Shown one piece after another: positions 33,773-43,097 of a DNA stretch of 56,941 bases; the stretch's first letter is position 1; every line of letters starts with the position of its first letter. The position numbers and the translations under genes are program-made. The notes beneath the pieces are model-generated. The model saw only the letters and a list, made by a program, of their open reading frames with translations. It was not told the DNA's origin and ran no database searches. This DNA comes from Acidimicrobiia bacterium (GTDB lineage Bacteria > Actinomycetota > Acidimicrobiia > Spongiisociales > Spongiisociaceae): contig WTGW01000176.1 in the NCBI GenBank assembly GCA_011523395.1, positions 1-56,941 of the forward strand, given 5' to 3'.

Positions 33773-34882
33773 CTAGAGAGTCAACGGATTGACGATGTCG
33801 AGGACGATCGCCACCAGGCCGAGGAACAGCATGAACAGGACCACCAGGGCGGCGATGGGTACCAGGTTCCGGTGATCCACCCGCCGGCCCGTGACCTTCT
33901 CGTAGAGGGCCACCGCGAAATGCCCTCCGTCCAACGGGTACAGGGGCACGCTGTTGAACAGCGCCAGGGTGACGTTCACCACCGCCAGGATGAAGACGAT
34001 GTTGCCGATGCCGACCTCCGACGCCTGGCTGCCGATCCTGACCAGACCGATGGGGCTGACCGGCCGTATCTCTTCCGGAACGTCGCTCTGTCCGGCCAGC
34101 ACGCCGCCCAACTCAAGCAGCGATCCGGGCCGAACGATGCGCAGGATTGCGTCCAGTGCGCCGGTGATGATCGCCCACTCCGCGGCAGCCGCCCGTCCGG
34201 CTGCCGTGACGGGCCCGATCGAGACCCGCCGCGCCACGGGTGAAACGCCTAGGAAGCCGACCGCCTCACCGGTCTGCGGATGGTACGAGCCCAGGGTGGC
34301 GGTCAGGGAACGGGGAAGGCCGTCGCGAACGACCTCCAGGGTGACGGTCTCGCCGGGGCGGCTCATGATCAGCTGCACGGCCTGCTCCCAACCGTCCAGG
34401 GCCACGCCGTCGATGGCGGTCATGACGTCTCCGTCCAGGACACCGGCGACTGCGGCCGGACTGGGCACTCCTGGTGAGATCTCGGGGCTGACCCTCTCCA
34501 CCGCGGTGGTCAGCTCGGCGGCGCCGGAGTACCAGAACAGACCGAACAGCAGCAGGTACGCGGTCAGGAGGTTCAGCGTGACCCCGGAAAGGACCACCAC
34601 CGACTTCTTCCAGAAGGGCTGCTCCCGGTAGGCGCGGCCCGCGTCGGCCGGGTCGATCCTCTCTCCGATACTCATACCGGCGATCCGCACGTACCCGCCG
34701 AACAGGAGCGCCTTCACTCCGAACTCGGTCTCGCCGCGGCGGAACGACCACAGCCGGGGCCCGAAGCCGAGGAAGAACTCGGTGGCCTTCATCCCGGTGG
34801 CCCGGGCTGCCCAGTAGTGGCCGGCCTCGTGCACGACGATGAACGCCGAGATGGCCACCACCATCATTATTCCGCCGACCAA
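33773..34882 (-). CDS. rseP: Site-2 membrane metalloprotease RseP
   Basis: A 369-residue intramembrane zinc protease. The active-site motif HEAGH is at residues 18-22 in the first helix, and the third zinc ligand lies in SVPLYPLDGGHF near the C-terminus. A PDZ domain lies between (PSPAAVAGVLDGDVMTAIDGVALDGWEQAVQLI). It cleaves membrane-anchored anti-sigma factors or remnant signal peptides. I chose the TTG at 34882, five bases after AGAGGAGAGGTC; an ATG at 34867 would leave HEAGH too near the terminus. It follows dxr by 10 bp, a common pairing. Confidence 0.93.
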   Translation of the reverse strand: MVGGIMMVVAISAFIVVHEAGHYWAARATGMKATEFFLGFGPRLWSFRRGETEFGVKALLFGGYVRIAGMSIGERIDPADAGRAYREQPFWKKSVVVLSGVTLNLLTAYLLLFGLFWYSGAAELTTAVERVSPEISPGVPSPAAVAGVLDGDVMTAIDGVALDGWEQAVQLIMSRPGETVTLEVVRDGLPRSLTATLGSYHPQTGEAVGFLGVSPVARRVSIGPVTAAGRAAAAEWAIITGALDAILRIVRPGSLLELGGVLAGQSDVPEEIRPVSPIGLVRIGSQASEVGIGNIVFILAVVNVTLALFNSVPLYPLDGGHFAVALYEKVTGRRVDHRNLVPIAALVVLFMLFLGLVAIVLDIVNPLTL

Positions 34883-34892
34883 GACCTCTCCT

Positions 34893-36026
34893 CTACCGGC
34901 GCTCCACTGCGGCGCGAGCCGCACTCCGGGCGGCCCGATCGGCTTCGATCACCACGTCGATCGAGGTCGCCTCCAATGCCTCGTGACCCTCGAGCACCTC
35001 GGCGATCACGGCGGGAATGTCGAGAAACCCGATCCGCCGCTCCAGGAAGGCGGCCACCGCCACCTCGTCAGCTGCGTTGAAGGCCGCCGGGACGGTTCCT
35101 CCCGCCCTTCCCGCCGCGTAGGCGAGGTCGAGCGCCGGAAAGGAGTCGCGTTCGACCGCCTCGAATGTCAGGTCGGACCGCGTCAGGTCGAACCGGGAAA
35201 AACCACCCGGTGAGCGTTGTGGATAGGTCAGGGCGTACTGGATCGGGATCCGCATGTCGGTGACGCCCAGATGAGCCTTCAGCGACCCGTCCACGAACTC
35301 CACCAGCGAGTGGACGATGCTCTGCGGATGTACCACCACGTCCACCTTCTCGAAGGCCAGACCGAACAGGAAGTGCGCCTCGATCACCTCTAAGCCCTTG
35401 TTCACCAGCGTGGCCGAGTCGATGGTTATCCGGGGTCCCATGTTCCAGGTGGGATGGGCCAGCGCCTCATCGACTCCCACGCTGACCAGCCCTTCCCGGT
35501 CCCGGCCTCGAAAGGGGCCGCCCGAAGCGGTCAGCACCAGGCGGGAGACCTCGGGAAGCCGCTCCCCCACCATGCACTGGAACAGGGCGGAGTGCTCCGA
35601 GTCGACGGGGATCAACTCACCGTGCCGCGCGGCCGACATCACCAACTCCCCGCCCACGACCAGGCTCTCCTTGTTGGCCAGGGCGAGACGGTTTCCCGCC
35701 TCCAGTGCGGCAATGGAGGATTCGAGGCCCACCGACCCCACCACGCCGTTGACCACCGTCGAACCCGGGTGCTGCGCCATCTCCACCAGGGCGGCGGGAC
35801 CAGGCTCGTAGCGGTCGCCGTAGTGCCGGCGAAAACGGTCATGGCCGTCCGGGTCGGGCGCCACCGCCACCACGGTGGCCCGCGGGTAACGGTCGGCCAA
35901 CCGCGCCAGGTCGTCCCCTGCTCGCCGCGCGGCGAGTCCCGCCACCGGAACGCCGAGGCGGTCCGCTACTTCGAGTGTCTGGCGACCGATAGACCCCGTC
36001 GCCCCGAGGACGACAACGGGCCTCAC
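34893..36026 (-). CDS. dxr: 1-deoxy-D-xylulose 5-phosphate reductoisomerase
   Basis: A 377-residue NADPH enzyme, second step of the MEP pathway. The nucleotide-binding loop is GATGSIGRQTLEV (8-20). Metal and substrate residues lie in PVDSEHSALFQC and TASGGPFRG, and the flexible loop is HPTWNMGPRITIDSATLVNKGLE. The C-terminal four-helix domain is complete. The GTG start overlaps the cdsA stop by 3 nt (GTGA), implying coupling within cdsA-dxr-rseP-ispG. Confidence 0.97.
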   Translation of the reverse strand: MRPVVVLGATGSIGRQTLEVADRLGVPVAGLAARRAGDDLARLADRYPRATVVAVAPDPDGHDRFRRHYGDRYEPGPAALVEMAQHPGSTVVNGVVGSVGLESSIAALEAGNRLALANKESLVVGGELVMSAARHGELIPVDSEHSALFQCMVGERLPEVSRLVLTASGGPFRGRDREGLVSVGVDEALAHPTWNMGPRITIDSATLVNKGLEVIEAHFLFGLAFEKVDVVVHPQSIVHSLVEFVDGSLKAHLGVTDMRIPIQYALTYPQRSPGGFSRFDLTRSDLTFEAVERDSFPALDLAYAAGRAGGTVPAAFNAADEVAVAAFLERRIGFLDIPAVIAEVLEGHEALEATSIDVVIEADRAARSAARAAVERR

Positions 36027-37132
36027 AGGTATCCGAACCAGAGATACACCAGATAGGCGGTAGGAATGGCGAACATGAAGGCGTCCAGTCGATCCAGCAC
36101 CCCACCGTGGCCGGGCAAGCTGCTACCCATGTCCTTGATGTCGATCGAACGCTTCACCGCCGACTCGGCCAGGTCACCGATGGGTGCGAACACGCTGATG
36201 GCCGCGGCCAGCGCTACGCCTGATTGCAGGGTGAGCGGCTCCAGCAACCCGAACCTCCCCACCACGACCCCTGCCAGCACGGTGATGACGGTGGCTCCGA
36301 GGAAGCCCTCCACGGTCTTGTTGGGCGAGAGGTTGGGGGCCATGCGGCGTTTCCCGAGCGTGCGTCCGTAGGAAAAGGCGGCGATGTCGTTGAGAGCGGT
36401 CAGCACCACCAGCGCGGTGGTCAAGGCCCATGCTTCCGGGGATCGGAAGATCGGCACCGCGAACGAGGCCAGGACCGGCACCCAGGCCACGCCGAGGACC
36501 GTGACCCCGATGTTGGCCAGCGGGTAGTTCCGGCCGGCCGCAACGAAGAACAGGCCCGACAGCAGGATCACGGCTGCCAGCACACCGCCCACCGCGGCGG
36601 GTCCCGAGTCCCAGGCCACGTACATGACCGCCGCGGCCCCGGGTAGGCCGATGAACGCCAGGGGCGTGAAGCCGACCTGGCGGACGGCCTGGTAGAACTC
36701 CGCCACCGCGACCAGGATCAGGAGGCTGACGAACAGGGTGACCCATAGCGCTCCCGCATACAGGGATCCGAAGAAGACAGCCACCACAGCCAGGCCGGTG
36801 GCGATCCGGAGCGCCAGCTCGGAACGGCGGGCCCGGTCGATCTGCTCGATCTGCTCCGGGTCCTCCTCCTCGACGCCCGTCACATCCTCGAAGCCGACCA
36901 CGCTGGTGCCGACCCCCGGGATCGAAGCCGCCACCGCCGACTGCTCGACCTCCTCCTCGCCCGCCCGGGCTACCGCTTCGGCCAGGCCCTTGTACTCGCG
37001 GGTGGTGGATCGGATGTAGTCGCGGTCGGTGAACTCGTCGGACTCCGTAGGAGGGGCCTCGGAGTCGGCAGGCTGGTCCCCAGCCTCCTCATCACCTAAC
37101 TCGGGGGGCGGATCGGTGCCGTCACCAACCAT
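36023..37132 (-). CDS. cdsA: Phosphatidate cytidylyltransferase
   Basis: A 369-residue membrane enzyme making CDP-diacylglycerol. The family signature is complete near the C-terminus: SAVKRSIDIKDMGSSLPGHGG then LDRLDA. The catalytic half has about eight helices. An unusual acidic cytoplasmic N-terminus of about 105 residues (EEAGDQPADSE, EEEDPEQIEQIDRARR) precedes the first helix, longer than in most CdsA. It lies between frr and dxr, as in many bacteria. Confidence 0.95.
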   Translation of the reverse strand: MVGDGTDPPPELGDEEAGDQPADSEAPPTESDEFTDRDYIRSTTREYKGLAEAVARAGEEEVEQSAVAASIPGVGTSVVGFEDVTGVEEEDPEQIEQIDRARRSELALRIATGLAVVAVFFGSLYAGALWVTLFVSLLILVAVAEFYQAVRQVGFTPLAFIGLPGAAAVMYVAWDSGPAAVGGVLAAVILLSGLFFVAAGRNYPLANIGVTVLGVAWVPVLASFAVPIFRSPEAWALTTALVVLTALNDIAAFSYGRTLGKRRMAPNLSPNKTVEGFLGATVITVLAGVVVGRFGLLEPLTLQSGVALAAAISVFAPIGDLAESAVKRSIDIKDMGSSLPGHGGVLDRLDAFMFAIPTAYLVYLWFGYL

Positions 37133-37305
37133 GCGTAACCGTTTCCTCGGGGTAAGTCGGTCCAGAATACCCCTATGAGGGCCGATCCCGTGGCTATTCC
37201 TGATCGAGAGCGCTCGCGAGGACGAACCTGCGCAGCCTGTGGTTCTCAGTTTGTAGCTTTAGTTGCTGATTATTGGTTGAATGACGACCAATTACCGACT
37301 AACAA

Positions 37306-37848
37306 CTAGATCTTGAGGAGTTCCTGCTCCTTGTTGGCGAGCAGCTCATCGGTCATGGTGATGTGGCGGTCTGTCTGCTGCTGGAGTGACTTCTCGGCCC
37401 TCCAGACCTCGTCCTCCGACTCGCCGATCTCGTTCAGGTCGCTACGGGTCGACCTCCGTATGTGGCGTATCGCTACCCGGCCCTCCTCGGCCATGCTCCG
37501 GGCCAACTTGACGAGCTGGCGCCGCCGTTCTTCGGTGAGCGGCGGGAACACCAGGCGGATCACCTTCCCGTCACTGGCAGGGTTGAGATCGAGGCCCGAC
37601 AGGCGGATGGCCCGTTCGATGGACACCAGGTCATTCGAGTCATGGGGGATCACCACCAGCAGGTTCTCGTGGCTGGCGGTCCTGGCGAGCTCCAGGAGGG
37701 CCACCTTCTCCCCGTAGTAATCGACCATGACCCGGGAGAGAACGGCCCCGCTGGCCCGATCGGTGCGGAGCGTCGCGAACTCGCTCTGCGTGTGCTTCAC
37801 GGCCGACGCCATTCGCTCTACGGCATCCTCGAGCAATTCATCCAGCAT
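37306..37848 (-). CDS. frr: Ribosome recycling factor
   Basis: A 180-residue RRF. Characteristic segments are ASAVKHTQSEFATLRTDRASGAVLSRVMVDYYGEKV, RAIRLSGLDLNPASDGKVIRLVFPPLTEERRRQLVK and RHIRRSTRSDLN. With EF-G it splits post-termination ribosomes. The stop abuts period-7 sequence (CCGACTA ACAACTA) resembling the heptamer arrays elsewhere. Confidence 0.96.
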   Translation of the reverse strand: MLDELLEDAVERMASAVKHTQSEFATLRTDRASGAVLSRVMVDYYGEKVALLELARTASHENLLVVIPHDSNDLVSIERAIRLSGLDLNPASDGKVIRLVFPPLTEERRRQLVKLARSMAEEGRVAIRHIRRSTRSDLNEIGESEDEVWRAEKSLQQQTDRHITMTDELLANKEQELLKI

Positions 37849-37874
37849 GCGTCAACCTCCTCTCCGGATGTGTC

Positions 37875-38585
37875 TCAACACACCCGGGTACCGATCGACT
37901 CGCCCTCCACGGCCCGCCGAATATTACCGGGATCTACCAGGCGGAACACCACGATCGGCAGCCGGTGATCCATGCACATCGTGACGGCGGTGGTATCCAT
38001 CACCTTGAGTTCGGCGTTGATGAAGTCCATGTAGCCGATCCGGTCCAGCAACTCGGCATCCTCATGAAGCTCGGGATCAGCGGAGTAGATGCCCTCTACC
38101 TTGCTGGCCTTGAGCATCGCCTCGGCGCCGATCTCCACAGCGCGAAGAGCGGCCGCCGTGTCGGTGGTGAAGAAGGGATTCCCGCTGCCGGCCGCGAAGA
38201 TCACAGAGCGGCCCTTCTCCAGGTGGCGGATGGCTCGCAAGCGAATGTAGGGCTCGGCCAGCTGCTGCATCGTGATGGCCGACTGCACCCGGCACTCCAC
38301 ACCCCGGGCCTCGATGGCGTCGCGGAGGGCCAGGGCGTTGATGACGGTGGCGAGCATGCCCATGTAGTCGGCATTGGCAGGGTCCATGCCCGTAGCTGCG
38401 GCGGACACGCCCCGGAAGATGTTGCCGCCGCCCACCACGATCCCGATCTGGTGCCCGGCCTTCTGCGACTCCGCTATCTCGCCGGCCGCCCGCTGCACCG
38501 TCTCGGGAGATATCCCGTAGCCGATGGCGGGATCGGCGAAGGCCTCCCCGGACAGCTTCAGCAGGACCCTGCGGGCTCGAGCCAT
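37875..38585 (-). CDS. pyrH: UMP kinase
   Basis: A 236-residue amino-acid-kinase-fold enzyme phosphorylating UMP to UDP. The P-loop-like segment is [11 protein letters not shown] (8-18). [26 protein letters not shown], and [20 protein letters not shown] are diagnostic. It is 26 bp upstream of frr. The gene normally follows tsf directly; here one unknown gene (38776-39612) intervenes. Confidence 0.96.
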   Translation of the reverse strand: MARARRVLLKLSGEAFADPAIGYGISPETVQRAAGEIAESQKAGHQIGIVVGGGNIFRGVSAAATGMDPANADYMGMLATVINALALRDAIEARGVECRVQSAITMQQLAEPYIRLRAIRHLEKGRSVIFAAGSGNPFFTTDTAAALRAVEIGAEAMLKASKVEGIYSADPELHEDAELLDRIGYMDFINAELKVMDTTAVTMCMDHRLPIVVFRLVDPGNIRRAVEGESIGTRVC

Positions 38586-38775
38586 CTACGAGGGTTCCCG
38601 GGAACCCGCAACGGGAGGGTTCGCACTGTCGGCATCGAATCTCACACGACGTAGTTTGCCACAGGCGAGCCCGGCCCGGAACCGACCGCTCAATTCGGCC
38701 GGCTATTCACACCCATTGTCCTGATCATCAGTCGTCCACTCCCCGGACCGCGATGCCGGCAGCGGGAAAGGCCGG

Positions 38776-39612
38776 CTAGCTCGAACCGGCCGGCCGATCG
38801 CCAGGACCTCCATCAAGATGACCATTGCCGCACCCCCACGCGCTCATGAGGCGGCGTAACTCCTGGACCTGCTCGATGTCGAGCCAGACCTGGGCGCGGG
38901 CGCCGTCTACTTCATCGGACGCTACGGTGAGCTCCAGAGCGAAGTACTGGCCAAAGCCGAACGACAGGTCGCCGCGCACCGTCCGAAAGGAGCCCCTTCC
39001 CGGTAGGTCGCCCCCTGCGAGCCTCATCATCGCCGCGAACGAGCCAAGCGGCACGGTCATGCTCTCGACCAGACCCAGGCCCTGCCGCACCGTCTCGGCG
39101 GTGACCACGATCCCGCCTTCGCAGGGGGTCAGTCTCAACTGGCCGTCCCCCCATCCGAACCCCACCGTCTCGTAAGTGTCCGGGGTCGATTCAAGACAGG
39201 AGGCTTCGCCGCTGTCGGCCAGCGGGTGGGATGCCGCCGCTCCCTCCAGGAACGCGGACAGCTTCAGCACCTCGTCAACTTCGATTGAGATCCGAACGTC
39301 GCCGCCGGTCTCGTAACTGCGGCCCCTGAAATCACAGAAGGTGTCGTAGCTATCCAGAGCGAGCGTCCCGTCCGCTCCCCGGATGGTTACGTTGAAGGCC
39401 AAGGCCGGGTCGGCCGCTGCTGCTACTGCTCTGCTCAGATCAAGGACATCCAACAGGGCGGTCGCGGATTGGCTGTCCACCCCTCGGCCTTCGTCGGTGA
39501 CGGTCACAACACCGGTGTGTGAATCCGTGACCACCACGTGCAGTTCATCCCGTGGCAGGCTCCCAATCTTCTTGCTATTGACTTTGAACTCTGTGGAGTG
39601 AGCGATCAGCAA
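38776..39612 (-). CDS. Unknown 278-aa protein inserted between tsf and pyrH
   Basis: I do not recognise this protein. It is soluble and rich in beta-type segments (DELHVVVTDSHTGVVTVTDEGRGVD, DVRISIEVDEVLKLSAFLEGAA, AQVWLDIEQVQELRRLMSAWG), with scattered Cys (CDF, CLE, PCEGG, CGN). No signal peptide or membrane helix is visible. The start is unclear: AGGAGG lies immediately before TTG 39612, so the adjacent CTG or a slightly later codon might be used. The upstream region is unusually AT-rich and has an inverted repeat. Position inside a conserved housekeeping run suggests an insertion or lineage-specific gene. Confidence 0.65.
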   Translation of the reverse strand: MLIAHSTEFKVNSKKIGSLPRDELHVVVTDSHTGVVTVTDEGRGVDSQSATALLDVLDLSRAVAAAADPALAFNVTIRGADGTLALDSYDTFCDFRGRSYETGGDVRISIEVDEVLKLSAFLEGAAASHPLADSGEASCLESTPDTYETVGFGWGDGQLRLTPCEGGIVVTAETVRQGLGLVESMTVPLGSFAAMMRLAGGDLPGRGSFRTVRGDLSFGFGQYFALELTVASDEVDGARAQVWLDIEQVQELRRLMSAWGCGNGHLDGGPGDRPAGSS

Positions 39613-40016
39613 CCTCCTATAGCTTTGCTTTATGACACACCAGGAGTGTATCAGCTATACCTTGCTATATAGATAAGTAAAGGTAATACTCATTCATCTG
39701 ACCACAGTCCATCAATGACATGTGCCCCTAATGACGGAATGGACAGCAGTGGTTTCGACCACCGCTAGGGAACCTCATACATGGATGTCGGTCCGGGGGA
39801 CGGGTCGATCCCCCACCCGGATGGCATGCCGGTCCGGCGTCGGCAGTCTCCAACCCTGCCGAACGCCTCCCGTGGCGGGTGCCGACCAGGACGGCTAGGC
39901 ATAGACGTGGACAACCGTTTCAGATCCGCCGGAACGAGCGGATCATGATCGAAGCGGGATCCGCCGACCCGATCCCTTGCCCCGGGATCGTGATCGGCGG
40001 CGGGTCGGGTGGGGGG
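39613..40016. other. AT-rich promoter-like stretch and tsf terminator
   Basis: 404 nt without a gene. The half next to the unknown gene (about 39620-39695) is markedly AT-rich. On the minus strand it offers TTTACT and TATAGC 17 bp apart as a possible promoter, then the imperfect inverted repeat GATACACT-CCT-GGTGTGTC as a possible operator. The remainder contains small GC-rich dyads and the tsf terminator-like hairpin. Confidence 0.4.
39961..40000 (-). terminator. Hairpin downstream of tsf
   Basis: A two-part stem: CCGCCGA pairs with TCGGCGG (outer arms 39961-39967 and 39994-40000), and GATCCC with GGGATC (39971-39976 and 39984-39989). It begins 16 bp after the tsf stop. There is no U-run, so factor-independent termination is uncertain. 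Confidence 0.5.
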
Positions 40017-40643
40017 CTAGCCGTCCGTCTCCTGTTCGCCCACTGCTAGGCGGGCGAACCGCCGGACACCGATGTTCTCGCCCATGGAGGCGGCCAACTC
40101 GGTCACCATGTCCCCGACCTTGCCTTCGTACTGATCGGTCCTGATGTACTCCTGCTCGTAGAGCACGTTGTCCTTGTAGAAGGACTTGATCCGCCCCTCC
40201 ACGATCCGCTCCACGATCCGCTCCGGCTTGCCCGAAGCCAGCGCCTCCCTGGCGATCAGCTCCTTCTCCCTGTCGACCAGCTCTCCGGGTACGTCCTCGG
40301 TCCGTACCCACTTGGGCTGGGCGGCGGCGATATGCATGGCCACGTCGTGGGCCATCTTCTGGAACCGGTCGCTCTTCGCCACGAAGTCGGTCTCCGACGC
40401 CAGTTCCACGATCACCCCGACGGTGGGATACCCGGCCGGCTGGTGCACGTAGAAGCCGACGGTGCCCTCGTTGGCGTCCCGCCCGGCCCGCTTCTTGGCG
40501 TCGGCCAGGCCTTTCTCCCGGAGTAGGTCCTTCGCCCTATCCATGTCCCCGTCGCACTCCACCAGGGCCTTCTTGGCGTCCATCATGCCGACGCCGGTGG
40601 CCTTGCGCAGAGCCTGTACGTCCTTGGCTGTGAACTGTGGCAT
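40017..40643 (-). CDS. tsf: Elongation factor Ts
   Basis: A 208-residue nucleotide exchange factor for EF-Tu. The N-terminal UBA-like domain (VQALRKATGVGMMDAKKALVECDGD) and the TDFVAK-containing core (VELASETDFVAKSDRFQKMAHDVAMHIA) are typical, as is the C-terminal module KDNVLYEQEYIRTD. It is a short-form EF-Ts. It follows rpsB by 71 bp, the usual operon. Confidence 0.96.
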   Translation of the reverse strand: MPQFTAKDVQALRKATGVGMMDAKKALVECDGDMDRAKDLLREKGLADAKKRAGRDANEGTVGFYVHQPAGYPTVGVIVELASETDFVAKSDRFQKMAHDVAMHIAAAQPKWVRTEDVPGELVDREKELIAREALASGKPERIVERIVEGRIKSFYKDNVLYEQEYIRTDQYEGKVGDMVTELAASMGENIGVRRFARLAVGEQETDG

Positions 40644-40714
40644 CTTTGCTCGTCCTTCGATTGAGGTTCTGTTGGTGATCTCTAGTCGTGTATGTGCGGT
40701 CCGGAACTACGGCG

Positions 40715-41446
40715 CTAGCTGTCGTCGCCGGCCTCCTCGGTCTGGCCCTCGGCAGCGGCCAGAGCCTGCTCCCGGCCCGCCACACAGGCGTCAGCGATCG
40801 CCGAGGCTATGAGCGAAGCCGACCGGATGGCGTCGTCGTTCCCGGGAATGACGAAGTCGATGTCGTCCGGGTTGCAGTTGGAGTCGACCAGCGCGATCAC
40901 GGGGATGTTCAACCTCACCGCTTCCCGCACCGCGATGTGTTCGGTGTTCAGATCGACCACGAACACGGCCGCCGGTGTTCCGCCCATGTCCGCCACCCCG
41001 CCCAGGGTCCGCTCGAGATGGGCATACTCGCGGCGCAGGCGGAGGCGTTCCTTCTTCGGCAGCTGGTCCATGTCGCCCGAGGTCTCCATGGCCGCCAGCT
41101 CCTTCATGTAGAAGATGCGCTGGTTGATGGTCTTGAAATTGGTCAGCATTCCGCCCAGCCAGCGAAAGCTCACGTACGGCATGTCCACCCGTTGGGCGGC
41201 TTCCTCGATGGCGGACCGGGCCTGCTTCTTGGTGCCCACGAACAGGACGGCGCCGCCCTTGGCTACCAGGTCCTGGACGAATGCGTGGGCCCTCTGGACC
41301 TCCTCGAGCGTCCGGCGCAGGTCGATGATGTGGATCCCGTTGCGCTCTCCGAAGATGTACGGGGCCATCTTGGGGTTCCAGCGCCGGGTCTGGTGGCCGA
41401 AGTGGACCCCGGCTTCGAGCAACTGCTTCATGGTGACGGCAGACAA
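40715..41446 (-). CDS. rpsB: 30S ribosomal protein S2
   Basis: A roughly 243-residue ribosomal protein. [53 protein letters not shown] and [15 protein letters not shown] are family hallmarks. Two TTG codons in tandem lie 2 and 5 bases after AGGAGG; the second (41446) has the better spacing, and 41449 is an equally readable alternative. It leads the rpsB-tsf unit. Confidence 0.96.
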   Translation of the reverse strand: MSAVTMKQLLEAGVHFGHQTRRWNPKMAPYIFGERNGIHIIDLRRTLEEVQRAHAFVQDLVAKGGAVLFVGTKKQARSAIEEAAQRVDMPYVSFRWLGGMLTNFKTINQRIFYMKELAAMETSGDMDQLPKKERLRLRREYAHLERTLGGVADMGGTPAAVFVVDLNTEHIAVREAVRLNIPVIALVDSNCNPDDIDFVIPGNDDAIRSASLIASAIADACVAGREQALAAAEGQTEEAGDDS

Positions 41447-41449
41447 CAA

Positions 41450-41695
41450 TGCCTCCTAAGTTCGGTTCTTCCTCCGCCCACCCTTCTCGGAAGCCAGGCG
41501 CCGGCCTGCCGGGCGCCCTCCCGAACCTCCCCGGGCTTGCTGCCCGACCGCGGGAGGCCGTAGTGAACGTGCGTAATCGGCTCGATATTAGTGGCCATTG
41601 ACCGGTTCCCAGCGGCCAGTCGGCGACCCGGGGACAATCAAGCTCCCGGTGACCCTCAGGCCTTATGGGTTGCACCATCAGTCCTGCTTACAAAA
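41450..41695. other. rpsB leader region
   Basis: No gene. On the minus strand TAATAT (41590-41585) is a good -10-like hexamer without a clear -35, so rpsB may have its own promoter with a leader of about 130 nt. Around 41589-41630 there are degenerate period-7 words (AGTGGCC, AGCGGCC, AGTCGGC) related to the heptamer arrays. Confidence 0.35.
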
Positions 41696-41716
41696 CCACT
41701 GACCACTGACCACTGA
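41696..41716. repeat. Heptamer array (CCACTGA)3
   Basis: Three perfect copies of CCACTGA that end directly at the xerC stop codon (complement of 41717-41719). It belongs to the same family as the two arrays between rseP and ispG, with A as the variable seventh base. Confidence 0.9.
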
Positions 41717-42643
41717 CTAGGCGCGAGGGTGACTCCGTTCGTAGGTGGCCCTCATGTGATGGCGGGTGACGGAGGTGTAGACCTGGGTGGTTCCCAGCTC
41801 GACATGGCCCAGGAGCTGCTGGACGGAAGTCAGGTCGGCGCCGCGTTCGAGCAGGTGGGTGGCGAAGGAGTGGCGTAGGGCGTGGGGAAAGGTGCCCGCC
41901 CGGTTCCGCACCATCCGGCGGAGCGTTCGAGGGCTCATGGGCACTCCCCTGGCGCCCACCCACAGGGCGTCAGTGGGCCGATCGCCCACGAGATGGGGCC
42001 GGCCCGCCCGCACGTAGCGTTCGATGGCGATCCGTGCCTGCGCTCCCAACGGGATCACTCGATGGCGGCCGCCCTTGCCCTCCACCACCAACCGATCCAG
42101 CCCGACCGTCCCGTCCATCGTGAGAGAGGCCAGCTCGGACACCCGCAAGCCCGTGGCGTAAAGGGTCTCGAGGACGGCCCGGTCCCTCAAGGACTTCGGG
42201 TCGTCCCCGTCGATCGCCTCGAGGAGCGAGGTTGCGGCCCGCTGGGTGAGGGCTTTGGGGAGGGTCCGGCGCGACTTGGGTCGGGCGATACCGTCGGCCG
42301 GGTTGGCGCTGAGGGCGCCGCGCCGCACTGCATCCGAGAGGAAGGCCCGGATGGCGGAGATCTTGCGGGCTACCGAGCGCCGGGCATAACCCTTGCCGTC
42401 GAGGTGGGCCAGGAACGCGCGGATCGAGTTACGGTCGATACCGGCCGCAGAGTCGATGCCCAGGCCCTCGGCATGGCGGAAGAACTGGATGAGATCACGC
42501 CGGTAGGCCGCCACCGTGTGTTCCGACAAGCCCCGCTGGCTCTCCAGACGGGAGAGGTACGACGACAGATCGGCCTCCCACCATGGGGCCGGATCGGGCT
42601 CGTGGCCCGGTAAGTCCTTCGGGGTCGCCGACATGGTGCTCAT
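41717..42643 (-). CDS. xerC: Tyrosine recombinase XerC/D type
   Basis: A 308-residue site-specific recombinase. The N-terminal SAM-like domain has [19 protein letters not shown]. Catalytic residues are R167 (TGLRVSEL), K190 (GKGGRHR), H254 and R257 ([11 protein letters not shown]), H280 (LLGHVEL) and Y289 (VYTSV). It presumably resolves chromosome dimers at dif. Its position beside rpsB-tsf is chromosomal housekeeping context, not a mobile element. XerC versus XerD cannot be told apart here. Confidence 0.93.
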   Translation of the reverse strand: MSTMSATPKDLPGHEPDPAPWWEADLSSYLSRLESQRGLSEHTVAAYRRDLIQFFRHAEGLGIDSAAGIDRNSIRAFLAHLDGKGYARRSVARKISAIRAFLSDAVRRGALSANPADGIARPKSRRTLPKALTQRAATSLLEAIDGDDPKSLRDRAVLETLYATGLRVSELASLTMDGTVGLDRLVVEGKGGRHRVIPLGAQARIAIERYVRAGRPHLVGDRPTDALWVGARGVPMSPRTLRRMVRNRAGTFPHALRHSFATHLLERGADLTSVQQLLGHVELGTTQVYTSVTRHHMRATYERSHPRA

Positions 42644-42683
42644 CTTGGTCGATTCCGGCCGCCGCGCGGCGCATTGTGCCCGG

Positions 42684-43097
42684 TCAGGACGCTACTTCGC
42701 CCAAGGGGACAGCGTGCCCGTCCGCCATCTTGTAGGCCCGGATGACCCACGTGGCGGTCCGGTTGCGTCCGATGACGAACGAAATCCAGTCCGGATCGAT
42801 CCCGGCGGCCAGGTCCGTAGCGGATGGCCGGGCGGGACCCCGCGGATGGGAGTGGTAGACCGCGCCGATCCGCCACCCGTGCTCGTCCGCGTCCCTCACC
42901 ACCCCGAAGTGCTCGACCGGGTCCAACTCGAAGCGATCTGGATCGGGGTGGACGTTGGTGGTGGGATAGAGCCGCACCGGACACCCGGCGCCGTCATACA
43001 CGATCAAACCGCAGGCCTCTCGGGGGCTGGACTCGGCGGCATGGGCGATCATCGCCTTGACCATCGCCGGCCGGAGTCGGGCATCGGCGGCGATCAT
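42684..43097 (-). CDS. JAMM/MPN metalloprotease
   Basis: A 137-residue Mov34/MPN/PAD-1 protein with a complete JAMM motif: E27, HSHP with H82 and H84, S92 and D95. Stand-alone bacterial members are zinc isopeptidases; the best known release a C-terminal residue from sulfur-carrier ubiquitin-like proteins (Mec+ type) in cysteine or cofactor synthesis. No ThiS/CysO or cysM gene is adjacent, so the partner is unknown. ATG overlaps the pdxH stop (ATGA), suggesting joint expression. Confidence 0.9.
   Translation of the reverse strand: MIAADARLRPAMVKAMIAHAAESSPREACGLIVYDGAGCPVRLYPTTNVHPDPDRFELDPVEHFGVVRDADEHGWRIGAVYHSHPRGPARPSATDLAAGIDPDWISFVIGRNRTATWVIRAYKMADGHAVPLGEVAS

Noticed and set aside
41717-42643. 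xerC as integrase of a mobile element
   Set aside because: It sits in conserved order with rpsB-tsf, has no attachment repeats or cargo, and matches chromosomal Xer recombinases.
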